From Nelumbo lutea (taxonomy: Eukaryota; Streptophyta; Magnoliopsida; Proteales; Nelumbonaceae): a DNA stretch of 64,000 bases. Below the pieces are notes generated by a model, which saw nothing but the letters and a program-made list of their open reading frames with translations, was not told the origin of the DNA and did not search any database. The position numbers and the translations under genes were made by a program. The stretch spans positions 63,088,383-63,152,382 of the forward strand of contig JAKGHH010000002.1 in assembly GCA_022828595.1 (NCBI GenBank). Reading direction: 5' to 3'. Below, one piece after another: positions 43,426-61,379 of the stretch; position 1 is the first letter of the stretch; each line of letters starts with the position of its first letter.

Positions 43426-44942
43426 ACATTAATGGCAAGTATTGTAAGACAACTAGATAAGGAATTTTTTTGGAAAAATTTAAAGAAAAGAATCTAATGA
43501 TCCTAATTTCTATGGTCTTTTACACCAAATAGGCAACCAATTACAATTATAATTAGGTGTCCTATCTTACTTAGATTAAAAGGTTTCTTAAAATATACAA
43601 TTCTAGGCTTCTTTCTCTAATATAGTTTGATTTTCTATTTTCTTGATAACTTCTATTTTTTGACTTTTAAGCATGATTGAACTTAGAGTCAAAACCGATC
43701 CAAACTGACTCAATATGACTCAAATGGAGTATGTTGGTTTTGCTTTTCGGTTTCAATTTTAGGTAACCCGACCAGGTCATGTCGATTGAAAAAATCTTAA
43801 TAAAGTGACCCAACCCGACCTGTGAACAGCCTTATGTCGCTGTATGAGTAGTAGATCCGATTTCCTAAAACAATGTATAAAAAGACTTTTATTGTATAAA
43901 CCACGTGGAACGATGGAAGCAGCAGCAATAACGTTACCTGTTGAAATCCTGAATGGGAAGGACGTAACCTCAACAGCAACAAGCTATCGCAGCGGTACAT
44001 TTTAGCCAGAGCCGGTACAACATAACCATCTCTCCACGTCGTTCATCACTTTCGCTTTACGAATACAAAAACAAGATCATACACTCTCTGACGATTTATC
44101 AGATTTATCCACGTGGCTATCCACAAATCTATTAACAACACCAGTCTACTCGGGATCAAATGCGTTTGAAATCCACTTCACGAGACACGTTGAACTTCTT
44201 ACGTCATTCAAACCTTTCACCGGATGACCGGCAAGAGTATTTTCTATTTTTAAATATATATAATTTTTTATTAACAAAAGAGAGAAAAGGAGAATTTCCA
44301 TGAACCTACCTTGCTGTAGCTGATTCTCGAAGGCGAATCTCTTCGAAACAATTGAACTGAAATAAGAAACAGAGAAAGCGACGAAGGAATCAACTAAGCT
44401 ATATTCATGCAAGGTAGAAACATCATCAGTAAGAATATACTCAGTTGTTTATGGAGTTTCAGGGATAAAAGCAGAGAAGTTTTTGCTTAATCAGAAGAAG
44501 AAAAGAAAGCTGATGGACTGTAGGCTTGATCATTCTCTGCTTCCACTCTCCGACTCTCGGCTTCAGTTTGCTAACGCCGGAACTAGTTTGTACTCCCTGC
44601 CGCGGCGCCGCCACGGTGGTCCGCAACACCACCTTCTCCCTTTTCTCCCTCCTCTACCACTCTCGCTGGTATCAGGTTTGGGTGTCGCAACCGGATCCCG
44701 ACACCTCAGTCCCACTGTCACTGCATGCGCATCGTACCGAAGAAGTTCTCGGTTTCCCACGTGGATGGCGAGGTTAACGTGGCTTGCTTCGCAGAATCTA
44801 ACAGAGAGGCTCAGTGTGACGTGGCAAGCGAGTGGATATAGGAGTGATTGTGTCACATGTTTCTGTGTCTCTCTTTTCCTCTTTCCGACCGTTGGAGGAA
44901 CTTGAGCTTCTTCGGTCCTACTTTTTGTCCATCTTGAGGTTT
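43426..44942. other. Upstream region of the bZIP gene; hAT-like fragment at 43683-43836
   Basis: 43683-43836 has CCGATCC words and ends near GTGAACAGCC, a partial relative of the 60265-61030 element. CCACGTGG G-box cores occur near 43901, 44109 and 44758, on a background of C- and G-rich sequence. Frames such as 44483-44905 have no family signature and overlap what should be promoter and 5' leader. Confidence 0.5.
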
Positions 44943-44943
44943 G

Positions 44944-44945
<2 letters not shown>

Positions 44946-44980
<35 letters not shown>
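44946..44980 (+). repeat. (CT)17 tract directly before the bZIP start codon
   Basis: An unbroken CT run ends immediately before the ATG at 44981. CT-rich tracts are common in plant 5' leaders, but touching the start codon is unusual. Confidence 0.9.
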
Positions 44981-44982
<2 letters not shown>

Positions 44983-47900
44983 GGCGTTCCAAGAGGGAGT
45001 GCACGGAAAGGAAATTGGTTCGCAGAGAGAGAACTCTGGTGTTACTGGAGAAAGATGCTCCGGTTCGTGCTCTTCAACGATGTCGTCGTCGGCAGTGGCG
45101 GCGGAGGGAGAAGAGGAGGCGACATTTTGGGGTAACGAGTCGAAATGCGAGGTGGATCGGATGGTGAAGATCGAGCTCGATGCGGCACGAGCTTTAGCGG
45201 ATTTCGTTCAGTTAGCGCAGCTCGAGAGTGAAAACCCTAGTGGTGGATCGAGCGGGAAGTGGGGGAACAAAAGAAGGAGATCGAGGAAGCGAATCAAGAG
45301 TGAGTCTCCAGCGAGGGAGTTGGGGAAGGACTTGGAGAACGCTGATACTCAGATTTCCAAGGTGAGGTCTTTGGATCTTGTTCAAGTTTAATTGGTTTTT
45401 GTTTGTCCCGGGTCTTGTTTGTTCGTTTGGTTTGGCTGCTTTCGGTAGCTGTTTTAATTTATTAAATTTGCAGTCGGGAGAGGTTGAGTTGTATTGAAGT
45501 TTGAATTATCGGATTTGTTTGGTAGCTATGGATTTGCAGGTTTTGAATTTACTTAAGTGGTGGTTTTATGGTAGCTAATGAGAGCTTTTGCTCTGGATAC
45601 GATGTAAGAAGAGAAATATTGTAGTTGGAGAGGAAAAGAAGAGGGAATTGATCTGGTGTTTGGAATTAATTTCATTTACCTTTACCTTCTTCATTTTTCT
45701 GCTTTTTGTTTGGATAAAAATTGGAATTTCTTGATTCAAATCCATCTTTTATTGTATTGACACATGATTATTAGATGATTAATATTACTTTTCATTGTGG
45801 CCTTTCTTAATTGACTAAAGACTAATGTGTAATGGCTGGAACAAACAGCCACTTGACAAAACTGTAAAATGTAGGCAACCTGTAAACCAAAATCAGAAGA
45901 TTTTTTTTTTTTTTTTTTTGATAAGTAAAATCAGAAGAAATTCTTATGGAATATGTGAAGGAACTTAGTTACTTGAATTCCTTAGGAAGTGAGAGAGGGA
46001 GATGAAATGGACCTGAGGTTCAGTTGGGAAGGAGTACAAATACAAATATGTAGTGTGAAAAACCTTGTATTTTGTATTTGTATGTATTTGTTGTGCATAT
46101 TTGTATTTGCACTCTTTCCAAACTGAGCCTGAGGAAATAGAGAAAAGATAGAAGTGAGGAAAAAAGAAGCTTAATTTATAATTCAAAATTATCTGTAAGA
46201 TATATTTTGAACTGGGACTAGCACCCTAACTACAGAAAACCGGTTCTTCGCCTCTCTGGTTATTTATTTGTTAATTTGTTTACACCTATTCAATGTGTTT
46301 TGGAGTTCACCTATGCCTTTCTGAGATCCTGGCATTGATGTCCATCCATGCTAAATTGATTACATAACCTTCAGATTTTGCTGTCTACATTTTGACTTGT
46401 TTCAATGACAATCTTTACGAAATTTGAAAACAGGTCAGAAAATTAAAAGCAGTGCAGTCGCTAGATTTGTTTCTTGTGTATTTTAGAAGTAGTGCTCAAC
46501 CTTTAAATAGGGAAATATGGTTGGACAAACAATAGAGCTTAGGAGGCTGATGAGATTTATGAGTTGAGTGAAGGAGTTCAGTACAGTATGTTCTGAGTTT
46601 CTACTGAAATCAGACCAGGAGTGAGAGGGAAGTACACGTGGGTTTTGGGCAGCCAGCTAGGTTTTATGGACAGGAGCAAGAAAATTCACATGGAAAAGAA
46701 AATAAATGATGGAAAGAAAAATAGTACAGGAATCATTTCTGCTAGAGCTGCTCTAGTCTTGAGCAAGTAAAACTGTACACTGAAATTGAACTATTCATGT
46801 ATACTTAATAGTGCAGAAACTTTGGAACCTATGCATGGGCAAGAAAAGAGAAATACTTTTGGGTGGGGAGGGGTTGTTCATTGTTGGACAATAACCTTTT
46901 ACTTTCTAAATCTTATCCAAATAAATAAAGAAATAAGTAAAAAGAAAAAAGAAAGAAAATCTACTAGCCCAGTAACAGCGCTTTTTCCCAAAGAGAACAA
47001 ACTAAAGGAAACAGATGCATGATGTCAAATAAAGAAATTTAAATTAGTAAATGAAGTATAATCCTAAGGTTTTCTTTTTTAGGTTTCTAAATGCTCAGGG
47101 AGATTACTTTCTTTAGTGCCTGATTCCATTATATTGAGTCCATGCGCTGTACACTAGGTTGTGCTAAACAGCCAGAGGAAAAATAGGAGTCTAGATTTTG
47201 ATATTTTATAGCTATCTATCAATGGAGATAATAATTTGTACAAGTATATCAATTATCGTCTATGTAGCTCACCAACTATTTATGCCTAAATTTTGACATA
47301 CCTCTTAGTTTGTGTAGATTTAAGATCATTTTTCTTTAAAGCAGGAGGATGCAATGATAGATCAGAGGCAACTTAAAAATCTGTGCAATAATGTGATGAT
47401 GATAAAAACAGTGAAGGTTGAACCAGATTCTGAATTACATAGATCAAGTGCTATACGCCCCACAGGTTGTGCATCAGTTGTTAGAGGCAGGTCAAGGCAA
47501 AATTTGACTGAGGTAGTGGGAATTTCTAAATCTCACATCTGAAACTGTCTGAGTTTCCAAAATTCCAGCTGAAGATGGTCCCATGCAGGCTGAGAAGGAA
47601 GCACGCAGATTACGTAGAATATTAGCCAATAGAGAATCCGCAAGGCAGACAATTCGCCGTAGGCAGGTTGATATGTTCTTTTATAAAATTTTCTGTCATG
47701 TCTATGAATTCTGATTTCGCATGTTGGTATTACTTCTTTTCTTTTAACAAATAAGATATTGTTTTATTATTTGTAGGATGAAATTGTTCCCATGTACAAG
47801 AACTTTATTTTCGTCAGCATATTAACATGATTGTCTATATAAAGAACATTTATACATACGATAGTTTGATGGGAATGTAGAGAAATTAATCCCTTTGAAG

Positions 47901-50532
47901 TCTTTCAAGGATGGAAGATCTAAAAAGCTAGGATGTTGTTCACCCAGTAATATACATGATTGTCTTAACATGATAGAACATGCCTTTTCTGAAAAGAGTT
48001 GACTCCTGTTTGAACATGTATAGCAGGGCACTCTTACACCATATTGAACACATGACAACATGCAATTTTATTTCTTTTCGTATTTGCTATTTTGAAATGC
48101 ACTATTTTTTTTTTAGTGTAACTTCTTATCCTATTTCTATTTCTGTTTCAGATGGTGCAAATGGGTTCTTTTAGTGTTGAGTATGTCAGCCTAACTTTGG
48201 TATCCATGCTATGAAGTATAATTGTGTAGAAATATATTTTCCAGAATTGATACTACTTTTACCATGTATGTGCATTTGCTTGTTCATAAAGGAAAGCTAT
48301 TTATTTCTTTGTCTTTGTCTTTTCTTTTCTTTTCCTGTCCATGAACAATTGATGGTTTTGTATGAATTCTCATAAAGATATAAAAGGTCCACTACCCAAT
48401 TCTGGTCTCTAAAATCCAGGGTCTTGGGAAGGGTAGACTGGGTAGGGACCCATAACAGCTGGAATTTTTAGCATGAAGTGACCTCTAAAGTTCGTGAGAT
48501 ACTGCTTGGTCATCTAAGGGTATATAGGACAAGAAATATCACACATAATGCTACTAAAATTTTTAAATTGCAGAATGAGAAATCTCATGAAAAACTGGAT
48601 TAGCAGCTCTTGAATGCTCTTACTCGTAGTTTCCCTTAAGATGAGTCAATTTCAGAAACTTGACCTGAAAGAAAAACATTTCCCTCAACCACTCCATAAA
48701 ATTGTGCTTTATTTAATGTTATTAACTAAAGAACCAGACAAGTTTTTTGAAAAGCAGTATCAATAGAAAAAGTTTTCTTAGAGACAGTGTTATGTAGGAA
48801 CAGTGATAGATTGGAGGAATATATAATCTTATCTTCCGAAGTATCTGCTAACTAAATTAATAGATTGTTCAGTGCATCTGATATAATTTAGTCTACATTG
48901 GGAAAGTCCACTTCTACATAGAAGTGGGACACATCAAGAAGTTTATGTTTGTAACTTTGAATGTGCAAATAATGGTATAGATTAATTATTATACGAGATG
49001 CACTGAACAATCTATTAATTCAAATATTATAAAATGAAATTGTGAGTCCGAATTCTTGAAGAAATTGAAATATTATTGTATGGGGCAGACACTGAACGAT
49101 CTGTTTATTCTACTCTATTATTTGTTCTCTATGAAATTCCATTATTGGGATCAAGTGTAATTGGATTCTGGGATGGATGTTGATCTTCTCCTTATGATCC
49201 TCATGCCTCAGGCTATGTGCCAGGAGTTGACAAGAAAAGCTGCTGATCTAGCATGGGCCAATGAGAATATGAAGCGGGTACGTGGTTCTGTTTCTGTAGA
49301 ATCTGGTTTTGGTTATCAGAAGCTTACTCTTTGTTTTATGAGCTTAGAAAAAAAAATAATAAATGGGAACAAAGTAGAAATATTTCTATTTTCGGCAACA
49401 AGTTTTTAGAGCTCTGCTCTACCCACTTTTCTCAATCCATATTGTCCTTGAATTCCTTTCCTAGGTTAACGTCACCACCGTTTACTGAAACCAATTGACA
49501 TTTTTGTGACACTTTTACTGAGAGAAGGAAAAGGAGTTGGTCATGAAAGAGTATAAGTTGCTGAAAGACAGAAATGAACACCTTAAAGCTCAGGTAAGGC
49601 TTCCATCTGCTGCTTTATGTAAGGTCATTGTCTATGCTTTCTAATATTTCTTATAGATGACCCCTCCTATCCTGTAGATGGCCAAGACTGTAAAGGCTGA
49701 GGTGGAGGGAACTCCAGAAGAAACTGCATCAACAAATGTTGAGATATCAGCACCTTCCTCTTCAAAGCTCCCATTGCTTTTGTACAATGGACCCCCTTTT
49801 CCACCCTTTATCTGGCCTGCCATCATTCAACCATTAAATCCTATCCAAATGCAATCCGCTCATGCTACTTTTTTGCCTGATCAGGTGCATTTAAACTCCG
49901 ATCTCAGTTCATCAAGCGAACAAGGAACCTCCCAATTTCTTAATGGGCCAAGAACCCCCTTTTACATCTTACCATGTCCATGGTTCTTCCCTCTTCCAGA
50001 ACATAGGAACCATCTCCTGCCTCACCCCATTAAATTATCTGGCTCAAAGGATGAACAGGGTAACGCTTCCATCCATGCCCAGCATGATAGAGAATCTTTG
50101 AAAGAATTGGAAAATGTAGATAACCATGACCTATCTCTAAATACAAGTGCCAAAATAGATGCTTCAAGTTCAATGGAAGCCATCCCAGCTAATAATAATC
50201 CTTCTAAAACTTCAACTGGATTCCCGACAGATGCAGGCCAGACTTCGGGGTCTCATCCACAGGGGATGCCATTGATGCCTTCACCTGTAAGTTGTGTCCA
50301 GCATGCTTCCACTGTCAAGTGTGAGAATGAGTTCCAACCAGATTCTACTACTGCAGAAGAAACTGCTTCCTTCACAGCCAGTCATGTAGGAATCTCTTTA
50401 CCAGAAAGGATGTTTGCACCCAGCACGCACCTGAGTAAGAAACTGGTGGATGCAGCTGAAGCTAGAAAGAGAAGGAAAGAACTCACAAAGCTAAAGAACC
50501 TCCATAATAAGCAATTACGGTTACACAGTTGA
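44981..50532 (+). CDS. bZIP transcription factor with an Arg-to-Ile change in the basic region (6 exons)
   Basis: Coding exons are 44981-45361, 47345-47512, 47589-47666, 49212-49277, 49528-49593 and 49678-50532. All introns are GT-AG, all exons end in phase 0, and 1,614 nt give 537 residues. Exon 1 is acidic then basic (GNKRRRSRKRIKSES, a likely nuclear signal). Exon 3 is the basic region (about residues 184-209): ILANRESARQTIRRRQ. Exons 4 and 5 are the zipper, with heptad positions L215, L222, M229, V236, L243 and L250. In the usual N-x7-R/K-x9-L spacing, N197 and L215 fit but residue 205 is Ile. The C-terminal 280 residues are Pro/Ser-rich with LLLYNGPPFPPFIWPA, perhaps an activation domain. 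The protein resembles a minor Arabidopsis bZIP group such as At1g19490, from memory. A second in-frame Met at about 45080 is an alternative start. Introns hold a Tourist MITE and a retroposon stub. Confidence 0.9.
45901..45926 (-). mobile_element. Minimal LINE-type retroposon stub with a 12-bp target duplication
   Basis: T19 followed by GATAAGT is flanked by identical AAAATCAGAAGA at 45889-45900 and 45927-45938. On the - strand it reads ACTTATC plus a poly(A) tail, an extreme 5' truncation of a LINE copy, inside intron 1 of the bZIP gene. Confidence 0.75.
46017..46129. mobile_element. Tourist-like MITE in bZIP intron 1
   Basis: It starts GGTTCAGTTGGGAAGGAG and ends TTCCAAACTGAGCC, flanked by TGA at 46014-46016 and 46130-46132. 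It is the best preserved copy of the GGCTCAGTTTGGAA family in the window. Confidence 0.9.
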
Positions 50533-51160
50533 GTGGTGAAATTGGATTAACCCCAAATGTTCCTCTTTGTTGTTTGACTGTGATAAGCATCTAGGTCTGA
50601 CGTAACTTACAAATTGATTCTAGTGCATAATGGTTTCACTAGAATTTTAAGAGGCTGTCGAAGGAAACAACCACCCAGTTGTAGTTATTTTCTGGATCTC
50701 AAGGATTAAAGCTGTTTCGGAGCCGCTAGAGATTTTCTTTCTTGAATATGGCTGTATTAGACAATTTTTGCAAATTTTGGTTGGGGGAGCAGGGTTGGGA
50801 TATTAATATTTTATAGGCAGAGAAGTTGCAGAGCCAAATTTATTGATAAAGAGAATTTGATATTCTCGGGGGGATCCCTGAATTTGCCTGGCCCTGTCGT
50901 GGGCCTCGTGGCCATTTTTACACGCAAATGGAAAAAAAAAAAAAAAACATGTAAAATGTTTGATATGTGTGATATTATAATATTTATATAAAATATAAAC
51001 CATAATATAAAATAACATATTCTCCTTTTGGACTATTCCACAAAAATCTTCCGATTCTTCTTTATGGTAAAGCATTTTGGAGGCCCGAGAGGACCTATTG
51101 ACAGGCACGAGAGTGATTAACATTCATGGGTAGAAGATTCACCTCTATGGCGATCCATGG
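50533..51160. other. bZIP 3' region, no further gene seen
   Basis: Likely 3' untranslated region and spacer. An A-run at about 50931-50947 and AT-rich sequence follow. Confidence 0.5.
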
Positions 51161-51321
51161 CAATGTTCAAAATATCGATACACCCGATATGGGTGTATTG
51201 GGTGAATTGATACAGCTTTTCATGTTTTTTTTTTTTGTTTTTTTCGCAATCGGTTCAGTGGGGCTGATTTAGGGCTCTTCCACCCCCTGAACCGGCCGAT
51301 ATGTGTCGATACTTCAACCTT
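51161..51321. mobile_element. Mutator-like MITE, CAAGGTTCAAAATATCGATA family, perfect 9-bp duplication
   Basis: It starts CAATGTTCAAAATATCGATA and ends GTCGATACTTCAACCTT. GATCCATGG flanks both sides (51152-51160 and 51322-51330). The interior shares CTTCCACCCCCTGAAC with the copy at 16760-16894. Confidence 0.92.
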
Positions 51322-51529
51322 GATCCATGGTTAGCCACTATTTTATCTCTACCCAATGCACAACACAACGAAAGTTGCCTCGTTAATCGACTTTCAGACT
51401 GATATGGTCATGTCCAATTTCAACACCAATATTGCTGAAAAAATTCTCCAAACTGAACTTCCGGTTTACTTGTGCATCATCAATGAAGTTATTACAAAGT
51501 GAGTATGCTGAATCTTCTTCTGTGCATAA

Positions 51530-52245
51530 TGCTCTTCCTGGGCTTACTTGGTGCCAATTGAGAGAAGCCTAAAGGAGTGGTTGTCTCTATATGGTGGAAT
51601 TAATATGGCACTCATCATTTAGATGACATTTCTTTGTTTAGTATCAGTTCTCTTGTGGCACATGGGGAAAGGAAGGTGTAAGAAAGTAATGGAGAACATT
51701 GACATCCTCCCAATTGCAATTATAAAGGACGCTCACTCAGAGATTGATGAATTGGTCACACTTAAATGTCAACAGACTACAACCCTTGCACTTCAGTCAT
51801 CTACAAGTCGGCCTTTACAGTTACACTGGAGGATACCTGTATCATCCCCATTTGTTAAAATTAACGTGGATGGTGCTCACATGATCACATTTCTCTTGCA
51901 TCGGAACTGGGTATTGTGCTCACAGATCATCATGGACCTTTCCTATTTGGTCGAGTCATTCATGCTAAGGATCTTCAACTGACTCGTATCCATCTAGAAG
52001 GAGACGCACAGAAACTTAAATGATCCTGTTGGACATTCACTTGGATGTCCCATGGTGGTTACACATGATTGGAGCCATCTTCTGCGCACTTTTCCACATT
52101 CTATTGTCTCCTATACTCTTCATACAGGTAATAAGGTTGCCCATTTGTTGGCAAAATTTGGTTGTAAATCTACTGGAACCACTTCGTGGTCCATTACTCC
52201 AGAATTCCTTCAACCTGTAATGAATGCCGACATTGTGCAATGAAT
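51530..52245 (+). pseudogene. LINE C-terminal RNase H relic
   Basis: PFVKINVDGAHM near 51849 is the start of a plant LINE RNase H domain (RVT_3 type). SIVSYTLHTGNKVAHLLAKFG near 52105-52160 is its end. The two lie in different frames. Upstream, KGRCKKVMENI and IIKDAHSEIDELV fit the linker before RNase H. No reverse transcriptase part remains. Confidence 0.8.
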
Positions 52246-52632
52246 GATTTTGCCTAAGGACTTGGAAAATAAAATAACATATTCTATTTCTACACATGGG
52301 TACTGCAGTGACATGTTTGAAAGTGTCAAGTTGGTCCCTGCCACCAGTCTCAAGGTAGAAGACAATGAACAGTGTCTTCTTTTGAAGGGTATTTGGCATT
52401 TTCAATAGATAACTGATGGTCAGTTAACTGCAGGAACCAACTTGTCACTTTTTGAAAATTTAGGTACTACATTGACACATTTGAAAGTTCAAGTACAAAT
52501 TTGACACTTGCCCCCAAAGTTCAAGGTACTAAAGTGAATTTCCCTTTTTTTTGGTATTCAATTTATTGGGGTGGGTTCAAGGCTAGGTTTAGGCAGGCTG
52601 GTATTTTCATCCCCTATACCTAGAGTTTCAGG
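52246..52632. other. No gene; worn repeat text
   Basis: Short GACACATTTGAAAGTTCAAG-type phrases recur at 52310, 52470 and 53825, suggesting fragments of one dispersed repeat. No ends are recognisable. Confidence 0.4.
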
Positions 52633-53040
52633 TAGGGGTGTCAATTGGACTGGATTTGATCCAATCGGATCCAGTCCAATGTGAATCCATTACAAATGTA
52701 CCTAGTCTAATCCAGTCCAATGAATATTTTGGACCATTTTGGACCAGTTCAGTTCAGTGTCAGGACCATCTAATCTATTCAAATTTATGTTAATTTAGAT
52801 TGGTTCCAATTCAAATCTGGTCCATTGACACCTTTGTTCTTATCTTCTATCAATGGACCAGATATTGGCTCAACCCAACATAAATTTATTATGGATGGAC
52901 CAGGTCCAATCCAATGTCTCATTGGTCCATTCAATCCATCCAAATGCTGAAATGCAATGTCTTGTTGGTCTGTCCAATCCACCCAAATTGATTTTGATTT
53001 GGATGGAGTCCAACCAAAAACCGGTCCATTGACGCCCTTA
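52633..53040. mobile_element. hAT-like element, GATTGGA/GGACC-word type
   Basis: It starts TAGGGGTGTCAATTGGAC and ends GTCCATTGACGCCCTTA. Flanks GTTTCAGG and CATCCAGG match at 5/8. Its words (CCAATCCA, GGACCA) match the element at 32540-33360. Confidence 0.8.
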
Positions 53041-53442
53041 CATCCAGGGTTTATAAATACATAGGGTAACATATAAATATAACGGATTCTTGAAAATAAT
53101 ATTTCACCAAAGAAAGAGACCGGAAGAGGTTCAAAGGGTGAAAGGGGTAAAGCTATGATGCAAGAAAGGTTTTCAACTAGTCTAACCTATTAAGAGTAAC
53201 TAGCTTTTTCAAAAATCGAACATGGGCAACTATTTCATATTTTCAAATTGATATATTACCATATAGGTTCGAGGAACACTAATCCATAGCTAACACAGCC
53301 ATCATTCTCATTCTATTTCCAACATGAAACAGACATAATAGTAACAAATGGCAGGCTGCATCTGAATGTGATGTGGAACAAGCTCTAATACCCAACGAGA
53401 CAGAAACCCCTTTCAAGGGTACACCAGAACCATCGAATCCTC

Positions 53443-60076
<6,634 letters not shown>

Positions 60077-60150
60077 CTTTCCTCTTGCCCTAGTTTTCGC
60101 GCGCTCGAGTCTCTATCTCTTTTCTAAGTTCTCCCAGTCGGACTTTGGAG

Positions 60151-60160
60151 GATTTATATC
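60151..60160 (-). promoter_or_regulatory. TATA-like element upstream of RPB10
   Basis: GATATAAATC on the - strand, about 75 bases before the ATG. The spacing would give a short leader of about 45 bases. No experimental start site is known here. Confidence 0.45.
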
Positions 60161-60264
60161 AAACCGCAAACGAACGAACCGGCGCTCTTTCTTGAGAATT
60201 GAGTCAAATGTTATGACGATGGTAGCATGGGCCAGTTTATTTCTAAATTCTTAACGGACATTAG

Positions 60265-61030
60265 TAGGGCTGTTCACCGGTCGGGTTGGGTCGGTTTATT
60301 GAGATTTTTCCAACCGACCCGACCTGGTCGGGTTATCTGAATTTGAAATCGAAACTGATCTAGTGTTAAGCAAAACCGACCTAGTCGGTTTGAGCCGGGT
60401 TGGGTCGATTTTGGCTGTAAGTTCAACCATGCTTGATAGAAACTCAACTACAATATATATGTGGGGACCGTGGCACCACAATATGTGAGGTAGTGAACAC
60501 GGAAAAAGCCTTGTTTTTGATAAACAAGATATACCTCGAGTCCGCAGTCTGGACTTTAGAGAGGAGAAGAAGAGCAAAACCCATATATAATAATAATGCC
60601 TATTATAGAGGTATATATGTTATATATCTTTTCAGTAATTAAGTTTTATCTCCAAAACCACCAACCTATCCCTTTGATTATATATTCATTTTGAAGTTTA
60701 ATCGTCTTAATTGGGATTTGAGTGAATTCTGTAGGGAGATTTCAGGACAGTTAATTACAATCATTAATCTAGCCAATGTAATAGATTTGAAGAGGGACAA
60801 TTAGTTATGGGGGCTTAATTAATTTAAACTTCAAAAAGGGACAATTAGTCGGTTCAGTTCGGGTTGATTTCAGTTTTCACACAAGAAAATCGAAAACCGA
60901 CCCAAACCATCAGTTTATGATGTTTTACAATCTGAAACCAACCCGTGCTGAAGATAACCCGGCTGATTTGGGTTGGACCTGTCCGGGTTGGTCAGTTTGG
61001 TCGGGTTGGGCCTTCTTATGAACAGCCCTA
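60265..61030. mobile_element. hAT-like element upstream of RPB10, CCGACC-word type
   Basis: It starts TAGGGCTGTTCACCGGTCGG and ends CTTATGAACAGCCCTA. Flanks are GACATTAG (60257-60264) and AACATTAG (61031-61038), a 7/8 match. It shares ends and words with 11717-12272 and lies about 190 bp upstream of the RPB10 ATG. Confidence 0.9.
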
Positions 61031-61379
61031 AACATTAGATGGTCGTGAAAAGACAAAAATACCCTTCAAATTTTGAATAGGCAAAAAATTAGAGAAAAAC
61101 AGTTCAACCCAATGTCAAAATTTTTATGTTCAAAGTACAGTTGGCGTCGGTGCCAACTCGGAATTGATGCCAATTTACGAGTGGGAATTGATGGATAAAA
61201 TGGGGGGTTTTAACATTTTGAATGTTTATAGTTATGCAGTGAAATTCAGAAATCTACATTGCGTTGTTCGTACTTTTCCAAAAATTACTAAACCTCGAAG
61301 TTTTAGAACAATCTTCTAAGAGTATTTACATTTAGGTCCAAAGATGCAAAACTATAAATAGAATTTAGGCATATTTTTT
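61031..61379. other. Spacer, no gene seen
   Basis: AT-rich, without frames or repeats that I can assign. Confidence 0.5.

Noticed and set aside
44483..44982. Frames on both strands upstream of the bZIP start
   Set aside because: GC-rich promoter/leader sequence and the CT repeat; no conserved domain, and frames on opposite strands overlap.
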